Shown: piece by piece, positions 16,422-25,195 of the stretch
Layout: each line of letters opens with the position of its first letter
Numbering within the stretch: the stretch's first letter is position 1
Source of the DNA: G963667915 sp965197385
GTDB lineage: Bacteria; Acidobacteriota; Vicinamibacteria; Vicinamibacterales; UBA823
Assembly: GCA_965197385.1 (NCBI GenBank)
Contig: CBDANA010000009.1
Span: forward strand, 682,001 to 746,000
DNA: 64,000 nucleotides
Reading direction: 5' to 3'
The notes under the pieces: generated by a model
Database searches by the model: none
Seen by the model: only the letters and a program-made list of their open reading frames with translations
Told to the model about the DNA's origin: nothing
Position numbers and translations under genes: made by a program

Positions 16422-17570
16422 TCAGCGGCCACCGTGGCGCGCGGCGTACGCCTGGAAGCGCTCCACGAGCTCGTCGGCACGGGCGTCAATCTCGGCCGGT
16501 GGGAGCCGGTCACAGTCGTAGCCCAGCTCGCGGCGCAGCACGTCCGAGGATTCAGGACGGTAGACGACGGTGCCGTCAGACTCGATCCGGTCGATTCCGT
16601 CGAACGGATGCGACCGCTCGTTAATCTCGATGGCGGCGCTGCGGGACAGGCCTCGGATCGCCGCCACCCGCACGCCGGCGGCGCTCGCCACCACCGGGTA
16701 GCCGCCCGGGAGCCCCTCGGGACCTGGCGCGTGCCGCCGATGCTCGGTCTCGGACGCCAGCGCGCGGAGCAGCCGGACGGCCGACCCGGCGGTCAGAAAA
16801 TGCGACGCAGGTCCGGCCGAGATGGGGTAGGGGCTCAGCAGGAGCGCTTCGGCACCGGCGGCGACCGTCACGTCGCGGTCGCCGTGGCGAATCCGCAGAA
16901 AGTGCGGTGGCACCGGGCCGGCAGGGCGGTCGTTGGCGAAGGCGAAACTCTCAAGGGCGTGATGCGCGACCAGGGTGATTTCCAGCTCGCCCGGCGGCAG
17001 GCCGAGACGCGCGGCGGCGAGTGATTCGAGCTTGGGGACGATCTCGTCCAGGTTGCCGACACCGCAGGTTGGCGCCAGGCCGATTCGCGCAAGCACGCAG
17101 TTGGCGACGTCGGGAAAGGGGGCGATTGCGACGTGGGCGCGATGATCGGCGCAGGCGAGCGCCCGCATCAGCTTGACCGACAGGACGAGGTGTACCGGAA
17201 GCCAGACGCCAAAGCCCGCGCGGCCCAGCGCTGCGCGTGGCCCTTCGGGGAGCCGCTCCGGCAGCCACCAGCTCTGCCGCGTCGCCGTGCAGAGGATGAT
17301 GTCTGGGGCGATCGCCCGGAGGCGGTCGGCCGTGTCCTCCACGTCATCGAGATCGAGGCGCGCCGCTTCGAGATCTGGCCGGCATCCCTGGGCTTGAGCG
17401 CCGAGCCGCGCAAGGTTGACCCGGGCGGTCGTCCGCGACTCGTGCCGGCTTCCAGCGAGGATGCGGCCGGGCCATGGCTCACGCGCCAGGAGCTCGAGCA
17501 CGACTGCCCCCAGGTCGCCAAGGCCGGCAATCAGGATCGTGGGGCGCACGCGATCACCCCGCGCGGGCAC
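16422..17570 (-). CDS. Uncharacterised Rossmann-fold NAD(P)-binding protein
   Basis: 382 residues from GTG 17570; a second GTG at 17549, just after the stop of the preceding short ORF, is an equally good start (VRPTILIAGLG). ILIAGLGDLGAVVLELLA is a clear GxGxxG dinucleotide-binding fold, with SRHE behind strand 2 that would suit NADP. The rest is not a family I recognise; saccharopine-dehydrogenase-like and opine-dehydrogenase-like proteins are the nearest in layout. Second gene of the aminotransferase/SDR operon. Confidence 0.6.
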   Translation of the reverse strand: MPARGDRVRPTILIAGLGDLGAVVLELLAREPWPGRILAGSRHESRTTARVNLARLGAQAQGCRPDLEAARLDLDDVEDTADRLRAIAPDIILCTATRQSWWLPERLPEGPRAALGRAGFGVWLPVHLVLSVKLMRALACADHRAHVAIAPFPDVANCVLARIGLAPTCGVGNLDEIVPKLESLAAARLGLPPGELEITLVAHHALESFAFANDRPAGPVPPHFLRIRHGDRDVTVAAGAEALLLSPYPISAGPASHFLTAGSAVRLLRALASETEHRRHAPGPEGLPGGYPVVASAAGVRVAAIRGLSRSAAIEINERSHPFDGIDRIESDGTVVYRPESSDVLRRELGYDCDRLPPAEIDARADELVERFQAYAARHGGR

Positions 17571-17694
17571 CGTCCGGCACCGGGGTCTCCGGTACAGCGA
17601 GCACCGGTGTCAGGCCGTCGGCATCTCCGACGTCGAACAACATGCCCTCCGAGCGCTCGCTCGAGACGAGCGTTTTCACCGGCGTAGGGGTCAT
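17554..17694 (-). CDS. Short ORF (46 aa) heading the aminotransferase/SDR operon
   Basis: ATG at 17694 is preceded by GGAG 9 nt upstream, a good ribosome-binding site. The product begins MTPTPVKTLVSSERS and is acidic with a Pro-rich end (PETPVPDGARAG). The stop TGA (17554-17556) overlaps the annotated GTG start of the next gene and lies a few bases ahead of an alternative GTG, an arrangement typical of a coupled operon. No homolog recognised. It may be a small subunit, a leader or precursor peptide, or non-coding. Confidence 0.4.
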   Translation of the reverse strand: MTPTPVKTLVSSERSEGMLFDVGDADGLTPVLAVPETPVPDGARAG

Positions 17695-17833
17695 CGTGTT
17701 GCACTCCAGGTGATCGATGGACGAGCGTTGCGGACCGCGACTGCCGCGCAGAATTGTGGTGTACCCTACACGGACCTGGTCGCGCCGCACAAACGGGCAC
17801 GGCCCGCGGCGTGACGGCGTCGCGCCGAACCGC

Positions 17834-18265
17834 ATGACCACGATCCGCGCCGCCGTGATGACGGCACCCCGTGCGCCAATCGGGATACGGGAGTTGCCCG
17901 TCCCCAATCTGCCACTTGGGAGTGCGCTGTTGCGGACCCGATTGTCCGAGATGTGCGGGACCGACGTGCATCTCAGGCACGGCCGGTACGGTCCAGCAGC
18001 CCGTGGTGAAAGTCCTGCTGCATTCGACTGCCGATGCATCCCGCCATGGGCGGCGCTGGGCGTTGTCCACGATGGGTCAAATACTTCCGGTATTCTCCCT
18101 CCTCGCGCCTTGCCCTGGGCGACCGCGGCTTTGGTCCAGAGGGGTCTCGGTGCGACGCGGGGCTTTGACCACGGGCTGCTGGAGGCCTTGAACGAGGCGC
18201 TGGCGGATGCGGAGCGGATGCGCGTCCCGAAGGCGCTCGTCAGTCCGAGTGGAGTGAGCGGGTGA
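17834..18265 (+). pseudogene. Zn-dependent alcohol dehydrogenase, internally deleted and bridged in frame by MITE-1
   Basis: The first ~53 codons (TTIRAAVMTAPRAPIGIREL ... EMCGTDVHLRHGR) are a clear GroES-like N-terminus of a medium-chain alcohol dehydrogenase, with the catalytic-Zn Cys in MCGTD. MITE-1 copy 3 then begins at 17993. After it, LLEALNEALADAERMRVPKA resembles the C-terminal end of the same family. The middle (~270 codons) is missing. The 144-codon frame stays open through the repeat to TGA 18265, which overlaps the xerD GTG. No active enzyme can result. Confidence 0.65.
17993..18182 (-). repeat. MITE-1 copy 3
   Basis: Minus-orientation copy. The ends here read CCAGCAGCCCGTGGTGAAAG and, inverted, CCAGCAGCCCGTGGTCAAAG, so the flanking CTAG is CCAG/CTGG instead. 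The full-length core is present. It joins the two ends of a deleted alcohol dehydrogenase. Confidence 0.85.
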
Positions 18266-19212
18266 CGCCGCCGGCCAAACGGGGCGCCGCGCCGCGGCGA
18301 CGCTCGAGTCGGCGGTCGGATCAGACGGTCGAGCTCATTGACGCCTATCTCGACCATCTCCGGGTGGCGCGGCGGTTGGCCGGCCACACACTGGAAAGCT
18401 ACAGCCGCGACCTCGTGTGGCTCGCCAGGTTCTCGGCGCGCGAAGGGCGTCCGGTGGATCGGCTGGACCACAGCCAGCTCGAGGCATTCGTGCGCGAGCT
18501 GATGGCGGCGGGGTTCGCGCCGCGATCGGTCGCCCGCATGGTGGCGTGCGTGCGCGGGCTGTATCGCTTTCTCATCCTGGATCGTCGTCTGGACACCAGT
18601 CCCGCTGACGATCTGCGCGCCCCGAAGGCGTTTCCGGCGCTTCCGAAGTACCTGGCGCTCGAAGACGTCGACCGGCTGCTGGAACAGCCGGACACGGCGA
18701 CGCCGCGGGGAGTCCGCGATCGCGCGTTGCTGGAGTTGCTCTACGCCACCGGCATGCGGGTGTCCGAGCTCGTGACGTTGAAGCCGATCGACGTGAACCT
18801 GGACGCCGGCTATCTGACGTGCATGGGCAAGGGGGCGAAGGAGCGCATCGTGCCGATCGGGCGGCAGGCGGTCACCTGGATGCGGCGCTACCTCGCGGGG
18901 GCTCGCGACTCGCTGCTGGCCGGGCGGCCGTCGCCCTGGCTGTTCGTCAATGCCAGGGGGGGGCGATCGCTGAGCCGCGTGAGCTGCTGGAAGGCCCTGA
19001 AGACGTACGGCAAGGCGGCCGGGCTCGCGCAGGGACTCAGCCCACACGTTCTCCGCCATTCGTTCGCGACGCACCTGCTGGATCGCGGCGCCGATCTGCG
19101 AACCATTCAGGCGTTGCTGGGCCACGCCGATCTGTCCACGACGCAGATCTACACCCATATCCTGGACTCCCGTCTCAAGGCGATCTACGACGAATTCCAT
19201 CCGAGGCCATGA
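18262..19212 (+). CDS. xerD: Site-specific tyrosine recombinase XerD
   Basis: 316 residues from GTG 18262 (overlapping the upstream TGA). N-terminal SAM-like core-binding domain (~20-110) and catalytic domain with R166 (GMRVSEL), K190/K193 region (GKGAKERIVP), H262 and R265 (HVLRHSFATH), H288 (LLGHADLSTTQ) and Y297 nucleophile (QIYTH). The length and SPHVLRHSFATHLL block fit XerD/XerC for chromosome-dimer resolution. It acts at dif with a partner Xer. The start lies downstream of MITE-1 copy 3. Confidence 0.88.
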   Translation: MTPPAKRGAAPRRRSSRRSDQTVELIDAYLDHLRVARRLAGHTLESYSRDLVWLARFSAREGRPVDRLDHSQLEAFVRELMAAGFAPRSVARMVACVRGLYRFLILDRRLDTSPADDLRAPKAFPALPKYLALEDVDRLLEQPDTATPRGVRDRALLELLYATGMRVSELVTLKPIDVNLDAGYLTCMGKGAKERIVPIGRQAVTWMRRYLAGARDSLLAGRPSPWLFVNARGGRSLSRVSCWKALKTYGKAAGLAQGLSPHVLRHSFATHLLDRGADLRTIQALLGHADLSTTQIYTHILDSRLKAIYDEFHPRP

Positions 19213-19309
19213 GCCCATGAGCAGTAGGCATGAGCCATGGGCGATGAGTCGTGGGTGGATCGGACAGGCGCGGGGTGGTAGTGGATCGGTTTTAAACTGA
19301 CCCGTTCGG

Positions 19310-19339
19310 TTGACCGACGTTCCGGTCGTCTGCTACCGT
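19310..19339 (+). promoter_or_regulatory. Candidate sigma-70 promoter for metK
   Basis: TTGACC (19310-19315), 18-bp spacer, TACCGT (19334-19339). The predicted start near 19346 would leave a ~114-nt leader. Confidence 0.35.
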
Positions 19340-19345
19340 AAGCGG

Positions 19346-19459
19346 ATCTCACACGGGCCGAGCGGCTGAGCCGAGAGCTGTCCGCCCCTGTCATGGTTGG
19401 ACCACCGAATTGACGCGCGGGCCGGATGAGCGCGCCCGCGCGACCGAGGAACTGGCTGC
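19346..19459 (+). promoter_or_regulatory. Structured metK leader with hairpin next to the ribosome-binding site
   Basis: The 247-bp gap before metK contains no gene. CGCGCGGGC (19414-19422) and GCCCGCGCG (19434-19442) form a perfect 9-bp stem with an 11-nt loop that ends just before the GAGGA ribosome-binding site. A second, shorter stem is CGGC-TGA-GCCG near 19364-19375. metK is often preceded by SAM- or SAH-sensing RNAs, but I could not match this to a known riboswitch consensus. Confidence 0.4.
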
Positions 19460-20611
19460 ATGAGCCGTACGGGTCGTTACCTGTTCACGTCCGAGTCGGT
19501 TACCGAAGGGCATCCTGACAAGATTGCGGATCAGATCTCCGACGCGATTCTGGACGCCATTCTCACCGAGGATCCGACGGGCCGCGTCGCCTGCGAGACG
19601 CTGGTGACGACCGGCCTGGCGATCATCGCGGGCGAAATTACGACCGACTGCTACGTGGACTTTCAGAAGATTGTCCGCGACACGATCCGGGACGTGGGCT
19701 ACACGCGCGCCAAGTACGGTTTCGACTGCGACACCTGCGCCGTGCTGTCCTCGATCCACGGCCAGTCGCCGGACATCGCGATGGGGGTGGATCCGGGTGG
19801 GGCAGGGGACCAGGGGCTCATGTTTGGCTATGCCTGCCGCGAGAGCGACGTGCTGATGCCGCTGCCCATCCAGTTGGCGCATCAGCTGTGTCGTGGGCTC
19901 TCGCAAGCCCGGCGCTGTGGAGGCCTCGATTATCTACGCCCCGATGGCAAGTCGCAGGTCACGATCGAATATGACGGAGTAACACCGGTTCGGGTACACA
20001 CGGTCGTCGTGTCGTGCCAGCACGCGGAGACGGTGAGTGCCGACACCATGCGGGACGACGTCATCTCGCACGTCATCAGGCCGGTCATACCCGATGCGAT
20101 GCTCGATCGGACCACGAAGATCTACGTGAATCCGACGGGCCGATTCGTCGTCGGCGGTCCGCATGGCGACGCTGGTCTGACAGGACGGAAGATCATCGTC
20201 GATACCTACGGCGGAGCGGCACCGCACGGCGGCGGGGCGTTCTCCGGCAAGGATCCGACCAAGGTCGACCGGTCGGCCTCGTACATGGCGCGGTACATCG
20301 CCAAGAACTGTGTGGCGGCGGGCCTCGCGGATCGTGTGCAGGTCCAGTTGGCCTACGCCATCGGCGTCGCCGAGCCGGTGTCCGTCCTCCTTGACACGTT
20401 CGGCACGGGCCGGGTCGGTGACGACACGATGAGCGACCTGGTGCGATCGCACTTCGCGCTCACTCCGAAGGAGATCATCGAGTCGCTCAACCTGCGGCGA
20501 CCGATCTATAAGCAGACCGCGGCGTTCGGCCACTTTGGCCGGACCGAGTCCGACTTCACGTGGGAGCGGACTGACAGGGCGGACGCGCTGCGAACGGACG
20601 CAGGTCTCTAG
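19460..20611 (+). CDS. metK: S-adenosylmethionine synthetase
   Basis: 383 residues, of the usual size. FTSESVTEGHPDKIADQISD (start), GAGDQGLMFGYA (ATP/methionine loop), TGRFVVGGPHGDAGLTGRKI and GGAFSGKDPTKVDRS (phosphate loop) are the metK signatures. Makes SAM from methionine and ATP in the cytoplasm. Preceded by GAGGA. Followed 37 bp on by a PHP-domain gene, possibly cotranscribed. Confidence 0.97.
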   Translation: MSRTGRYLFTSESVTEGHPDKIADQISDAILDAILTEDPTGRVACETLVTTGLAIIAGEITTDCYVDFQKIVRDTIRDVGYTRAKYGFDCDTCAVLSSIHGQSPDIAMGVDPGGAGDQGLMFGYACRESDVLMPLPIQLAHQLCRGLSQARRCGGLDYLRPDGKSQVTIEYDGVTPVRVHTVVVSCQHAETVSADTMRDDVISHVIRPVIPDAMLDRTTKIYVNPTGRFVVGGPHGDAGLTGRKIIVDTYGGAAPHGGGAFSGKDPTKVDRSASYMARYIAKNCVAAGLADRVQVQLAYAIGVAEPVSVLLDTFGTGRVGDDTMSDLVRSHFALTPKEIIESLNLRRPIYKQTAAFGHFGRTESDFTWERTDRADALRTDAGL

Positions 20612-20648
20612 CCAGGGCGCGGAATCCGGCGTCGTCCTTGATCACGGC

Positions 20649-22409
20649 ATGTCCCGACGCGCGGTGCTCGTGACGCGATGGGTCATCGTAGCGGCCCTCC
20701 TCGCCGCCGTGGGCGGCATGACGCTACCGGAGCGGCCACGACCGCTCGATTCGGCCTTGCAGCCCGGCGACACCCCGATGCCTCCGGTGATTGCCGGAGC
20801 CTTCCACGTGCACACGAACCGCTCCGATGGGCGCGGCACGGTGGCGGAAGTCGCGGCGGCCGCCGCGCGCGCCGGGCTGTCGTTCGTGGTCGTGACTGAC
20901 CATGGCGACGGCACGAGAGTGCCCGATCCCCCCACGTACTACGGCGATGTCCTGGTCCTGGACGGCGTCGAGATTCGAACCACGCAGGGACACTACCTGT
21001 CGGTGGGCCAGGAACAGGCACCGTATCCGCTCGGCGGTGAGCCGAGGGATGTCGCAGAGGACGTCCGGCGACTCGGCGGCTTTGGCGTGGCAGCGCATCC
21101 CGGGTCCCCAAAGGACGGGTTGCGGTGGCATGCCTGGTCCACGGCGATCGACGGCCTGGAATGGCTGAACGGCGACAGTACGTGGCGCGACGAGGCGTGG
21201 TACCGACTCGGGCTGGCCTTGCTGCAGTATCCGATGCGGGCGCCGGCGGCGATGGCGGCGCTGTTCGAGCGTCCGGTAGAAACGCTGCTGCGGTGGGACG
21301 GCTTGACGCAGCGTCGCCGCGTCGTCGCCCTGGCCGGGTCGGACGCCCACGGCGCGCCGGCCCTGCCGGGGGCTGAGGATTGGCGTGTGCAGCCGCTGGC
21401 GTTGCCATCATACGAGCAGGTCTTCCGGACCTTCGCGATTCGGGTGCAACTGGACGAACTCTGGTCGGGCGATGCGACAGCGGATGCAGTGGCGCTACTC
21501 GAGGGCCTGCGCGAGGGCAGGGTCTACACGGTGCTCGACGCCTTGGCCATCGCGGGCCGATTTCATTTCAGCGCGGCAGGTGAGACGCAGATGGCGCAAG
21601 CCGGCAGCGTCCTGCCGGCCGGTGCGCCCGTCCGGGTGACGGTTCGCGCGGGGCTGCCCACCGGTGCAGAGATCCGGCTGTATGAGAATGGCGCGCTGGT
21701 GCACTGGACACGCAACCCGGAGTTGCATTACGTCTCGGACGGCGGGCGGAGCGTATTTCGCGCGGAAGTGGTGCTGCCCTGGGCGCCTGGAACACCCGCC
21801 GTGCCCTGGATCGTGAGCAACCCGATTTACGTCGGGCTGCCCCCGGCGCCGCGGCTGGCGACCAGCCGCGTTGCCGCCGGCAGGTCGGTGGCGCTCTTCA
21901 CCGACGAGCTCGATCCGGCGGGCTGGACAGTCGAGCACGAGGGCGAGTCCTTGGCGGCCGTCGAGAGCACGGCCACGGTCGACGGTCAGGAACTGGCGCT
22001 GCGCTACGCCCTCTCAGGTGGTGATTCGGGAAGCCCGTTCACTGCGCTGGTTCGCTCGGATGCTGGCATGCAGGCCCACGTTGATCGCATTCGGTTCACC
22101 GTGCGCGGCGACAGAGCGCAGCGCATCTCCGTGCAACTCCGGAACGGACCGGCGGGAGTGGACCTCCGGTGGCGCCGATCGGTCTACGTCGGTACGGACC
22201 CGCGCCGGGTGACGATTCGTCTCCAGGAGATGCGGCCCGTCCCGCCGCGCACCGTGGCGTCGCCGCGGGTGGAGGAGGGGACAGCTCTCCTGTTCGTCGT
22301 GGATTCGGTAAATACTCCGCCAGCCACCTCCGGCGTGATATGGCTGGACGACGTGAGGCTGGAGTCGTCCGAGCCATCGCCCGACGAGTCTCAGCTGCAT
22401 CCCAACTAG
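20649..22409 (+). CDS. PHP-domain metal-dependent hydrolase-like membrane or exported protein
   Basis: 586 residues from ATG 20649. One N-terminal hydrophobic segment (~10-28). The PHP domain starts at FHVHTNRSDGRGTVAEVAAAA with HxH and continues through TDHGDG, GVAAHPGS and GSDAHGAP, the metal-ligand His/Asp set of the PHP fold. The C-terminal ~250 residues are beta-rich, ending in a possible carbohydrate-binding-like domain (WRRSVYVGTDPRR ... VIWLDDVRLE). Convergent with lptF-lptG. The substrate, a phosphoester or polyphosphate in related families, is unknown. Confidence 0.75.
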   Translation: MSRRAVLVTRWVIVAALLAAVGGMTLPERPRPLDSALQPGDTPMPPVIAGAFHVHTNRSDGRGTVAEVAAAAARAGLSFVVVTDHGDGTRVPDPPTYYGDVLVLDGVEIRTTQGHYLSVGQEQAPYPLGGEPRDVAEDVRRLGGFGVAAHPGSPKDGLRWHAWSTAIDGLEWLNGDSTWRDEAWYRLGLALLQYPMRAPAAMAALFERPVETLLRWDGLTQRRRVVALAGSDAHGAPALPGAEDWRVQPLALPSYEQVFRTFAIRVQLDELWSGDATADAVALLEGLREGRVYTVLDALAIAGRFHFSAAGETQMAQAGSVLPAGAPVRVTVRAGLPTGAEIRLYENGALVHWTRNPELHYVSDGGRSVFRAEVVLPWAPGTPAVPWIVSNPIYVGLPPAPRLATSRVAAGRSVALFTDELDPAGWTVEHEGESLAAVESTATVDGQELALRYALSGGDSGSPFTALVRSDAGMQAHVDRIRFTVRGDRAQRISVQLRNGPAGVDLRWRRSVYVGTDPRRVTIRLQEMRPVPPRTVASPRVEEGTALLFVVDSVNTPPATSGVIWLDDVRLESSEPSPDESQLHPN

Positions 22410-22417
22410 GAGACCGT

Positions 22418-24751
22418 CTAGGTTCGCACGGTTAGCAGGAGGTAGCTGGCGCCAGCGCTGAACAGGATGTTCGGTGCCCAGGCGGCGAGCGTCGGCGCCA
22501 GCAGGCCGGCACTGCCGACGGCGCCGAAGATACTGATCGTAATCCAGTATGTGATGGCCAGCGCTAGGCCAACGCCGACGGCGTTCATGGCGCCTCGCCG
22601 GCCGGTCATCACGGCAAAGGGAACCGCGATGAGCGTCATGACGACGGTGACGAACGGAAACGATAGCTTGCGTTGCAGCGCGACCGCCAACTGGACGACG
22701 CCGAAGCCGCTGGCCCGCAGCTGGCCGATGTAGCGCTGAAGCTGACGGTAGCTCATGCGCTCGGCATCCGGGCCCTCCGTGACGAAAAACTCCAGCGGCT
22801 CCATCGTGAGTTCAGCGTCTCCGACGGAATCATAGGGCATTTCCCCTAAATCTTCATTAAAGGTCCTGACCCAGACGCCTTCGGCCTGCCAGCCATCTCG
22901 ATAAGTTGCTTTGTTGGCAAACGATCGGCGACGCAGGCCCCATTCGACCTCGTCGAATTCGTAGACCGAAAAGCCATGGAGCTCCTGCCGCTCCGGGTCC
23001 AAGTAGGTGTAGTGGTAGATCGCCCCCTCCGACGCCACGATCCACTTTCGGTTCAGCACGTCGAAGGTCTGGGGCGACCCGCCCCGGATGACGTGTCGAA
23101 TCGCCTCGGCACGACGGTTCGATTCGGCGAGGATGGTCTCGCCGAGACCGAACAGCACGGCGCTCCAGACGAGTCCGAACAAGACCAGCGGACCGGCCGC
23201 TCGATAGAGACTGATGCCGCACGCCTTCATGACGGTGAGCTCAGACGTCTTCGTGAGCAGTCCGATCGTCACCAGTGTGGCGACGAGTGCCGAGATCGGC
23301 AGGACGTAGTAGATGTACTGCGGTGTCGCGAACCAGAAATACTCCAGCAGCGCCCCTCCGGTGGTCTCGCCCTTGAACAGTTTATCGGACAGGTCGATGA
23401 AGGTCGCAATGTAGAAGATGCCGATCATGCCGACGAACGCCAGGCCGACGATCCGGAGGTAATGCTTGAGGACGTAGCGGTCCAAGATGTTCAGCCGCGG
23501 GACCCACAAGCGGGGCACGCGGACGACGATCCCAATGCGCTTGCCGCCCGGACGGCGGAGAGCCCGGGCGACAGGGATGGGCGCTCCCTGGGCGTCGATT
23601 GGCTGTCTGGCGAAGACGAACGGCAGCGACGGGATGAGGGGGCGGGCCGCCGATGCCGAGCGCCGCCAGACCAGCCAGAGGCCGAGCACGCCCAACGCCA
23701 AGTTCGGCAGCCACATCGCCAGATGCGGCGATACGAGGCCGCCTTTGGCCGCCGCTTCAGACATGTACATCGATACGTAGTAGGCGAAGATCACGCCGAT
23801 GCCGATGACGAAGTTGGCCAGTTTTCCATCCTTCCGGTTGTTGATACCGAGCGCTAAGCCCAGCAGCGCGAAGATGAAGCAGGCTGCGGGAATGGAGAAC
23901 TTCCTGTGGATCTCCACGATCGGACGGTGCGGCGGGAGCCCAGCTTCGGTGAGACGATCCACCTCCTCCTGAAGCTCTGGGATGCTGAGCTCCGGGTAGC
24001 CGCGCTGAGGCCCGACTCTGGGAAAGACAGTCTCGGGGTCGAGGCTCATCACCATCCGGTCGAACTCGTGCACCTCGTACTCTTCTGGTCGCTCTGGCAC
24101 GACCTGGTGGCGGGCGCCGTCCTCGAGCAGAATCGCCACGCGCCGCTCCTCGCGGTTGAGCAGCATCCGGCCGCGCTCGGAGATGAATATTTCCGGACTG
24201 GCCGGGTTCCTGGTGTCGGCGAGAAAGACGTCGCTCCATTCCGACGACCCCGGCGGGGCGTCCCTGACGTAGACGATGACGTTCGGGAAGTCCTCGTAGA
24301 AGACCCGGGGCTTGACCTCGTCCTGGGCCCGTGAGGCGATGATTGAGTAGGTCAGTTCGCGGAAGCTCTGGTTGGCGTCCGGAAGGGACACGATCAGGAT
24401 GTAGGCGGTCGCTGCCGCCGCCAGCGCGGCCAACGCGAGCGTGGGACGCAGCAAGCGCGCCAGACTGACGCCGCACGCCTGCAGCGCAACCACCTCGCGA
24501 TCGGCGGACAACCGGCCCAGCCCGATCAGTAACCCAATCAGGAAGGCCATCGGAATCGTGACCCCGAGCGCCTGCGGCACCAAGGTGGCCATGATCTGAA
24601 CAATGGTCGTGGGCGCGACGCCCTTGGCGATCAGCCCCTCGGCGACGTCCATGAGGGGCGGAATCATCAAGACGAACGTGAAGACCAGGAGTGCCAGCAG
24701 GAACGGCGGCAGCACCTCACGGACGACGTAGCGGTCGAGCAGCCGGAACAT
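22418..24751 (-). CDS. Fused LptF-LptG permease of the LPS export ABC transporter
   Basis: 777 residues from ATG 24751. Two YjgP/YjgQ permease units are joined in one chain: unit 1 (FRLLDRYVVREVLPPFL ... ~365) and unit 2 from LNILDRYVLKHYLRIV (~430-777), joined by a ~60-residue Pro/Arg-rich linker. Each unit has the N-terminal helix pair, a large periplasmic jellyroll and C-terminal helices (FAYYVSMYMSEAAAKGG; ITYWITISIFGAVGSAG). In most diderms LptF and LptG are separate genes. With LptB (41035-41760) and LptC/LptA (41761-43905) this would complete the Lpt machine. MITE-1 copy 4 lies just upstream. Confidence 0.85.
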   Translation of the reverse strand: MFRLLDRYVVREVLPPFLLALLVFTFVLMIPPLMDVAEGLIAKGVAPTTIVQIMATLVPQALGVTIPMAFLIGLLIGLGRLSADREVVALQACGVSLARLLRPTLALAALAAAATAYILIVSLPDANQSFRELTYSIIASRAQDEVKPRVFYEDFPNVIVYVRDAPPGSSEWSDVFLADTRNPASPEIFISERGRMLLNREERRVAILLEDGARHQVVPERPEEYEVHEFDRMVMSLDPETVFPRVGPQRGYPELSIPELQEEVDRLTEAGLPPHRPIVEIHRKFSIPAACFIFALLGLALGINNRKDGKLANFVIGIGVIFAYYVSMYMSEAAAKGGLVSPHLAMWLPNLALGVLGLWLVWRRSASAARPLIPSLPFVFARQPIDAQGAPIPVARALRRPGGKRIGIVVRVPRLWVPRLNILDRYVLKHYLRIVGLAFVGMIGIFYIATFIDLSDKLFKGETTGGALLEYFWFATPQYIYYVLPISALVATLVTIGLLTKTSELTVMKACGISLYRAAGPLVLFGLVWSAVLFGLGETILAESNRRAEAIRHVIRGGSPQTFDVLNRKWIVASEGAIYHYTYLDPERQELHGFSVYEFDEVEWGLRRRSFANKATYRDGWQAEGVWVRTFNEDLGEMPYDSVGDAELTMEPLEFFVTEGPDAERMSYRQLQRYIGQLRASGFGVVQLAVALQRKLSFPFVTVVMTLIAVPFAVMTGRRGAMNAVGVGLALAITYWITISIFGAVGSAGLLAPTLAAWAPNILFSAGASYLLLTVRT

Positions 24752-24763
24752 CGTTAAAGACGA

Positions 24764-24958
24764 TAGCACAGGGCCGTGGGCAGAGCCCGTGGGGAGAGTC
24801 CTGCGTGGCACAAGAGACCCCGCTGAACCCTGGGCACGGCGCGGAGAGGGAGAATACAGGGAGTATTCGGCCCATCGTGGACAACGCCCAGCGCCGCCCA
24901 TGGCGGGATGCCTCGGCGGTCGAATGCAGCGGGACTTTCACCACGGGCTGCTGCTAAG
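24764..24958 (+). repeat. MITE-1 copy 4
   Basis: Degenerate left end (GATAGCACAGGGCCGTGG, then CAGAGCCCGTGGGGAGAGTC) and a good right end (inverted CTTAGCAGCAGCCCGTGGTG, with a GCT duplication). The core AATACAGGGAGTATTCGGCC to GCGGTCGAATGCAGC is conserved. The left boundary is uncertain (24764 or 24781). It lies 12-30 bp upstream of the lptF-lptG ATG, in promoter position. Confidence 0.8.
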
Positions 24959-25195
24959 CCTCAGGCTCTGGGATTGGCCTTCATTTGCCGTGCTTTACGG
25001 CGCGAGCCCATCGGATATTCAGGGTCTGATAAGGGATGTTATGTTAACTTAGAGAATTCAGCCTCCGAATAAATTGAAGCTTTCTCGCGCGCTATAAACG
25101 CCACTTGCCGATTGTGGCCGTGGTGGGGACGCCGGCTGGTCGACTGCGGGTCAGCCCTGCGGCCGCCGGCTGCAATGTGGAGAGGCGGAGAGGCT
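24959..25195. other. Gene-free, AT-richer interval
   Basis: Between MITE-1 copy 4 and the parB stop. Markedly richer in A and T around 25020-25090 (GATGTTATGTTAACTTAGAG) than its surroundings. I see no gene, DnaA-box cluster or convincing terminator. Confidence 0.5.

Noticed and set aside
17554..19218. 554-codon open frame on the minus strand opposite xerD
   Set aside because: Overlaps xerD and MITE-1 entirely in antisense and has no recognisable domain; the GC bias keeps it open. Only its last 47 codons were kept as a possible short ORF.
24959..25195. AT-rich interval as a replication origin
   Set aside because: No DnaA boxes or iterons beside the parAB genes.
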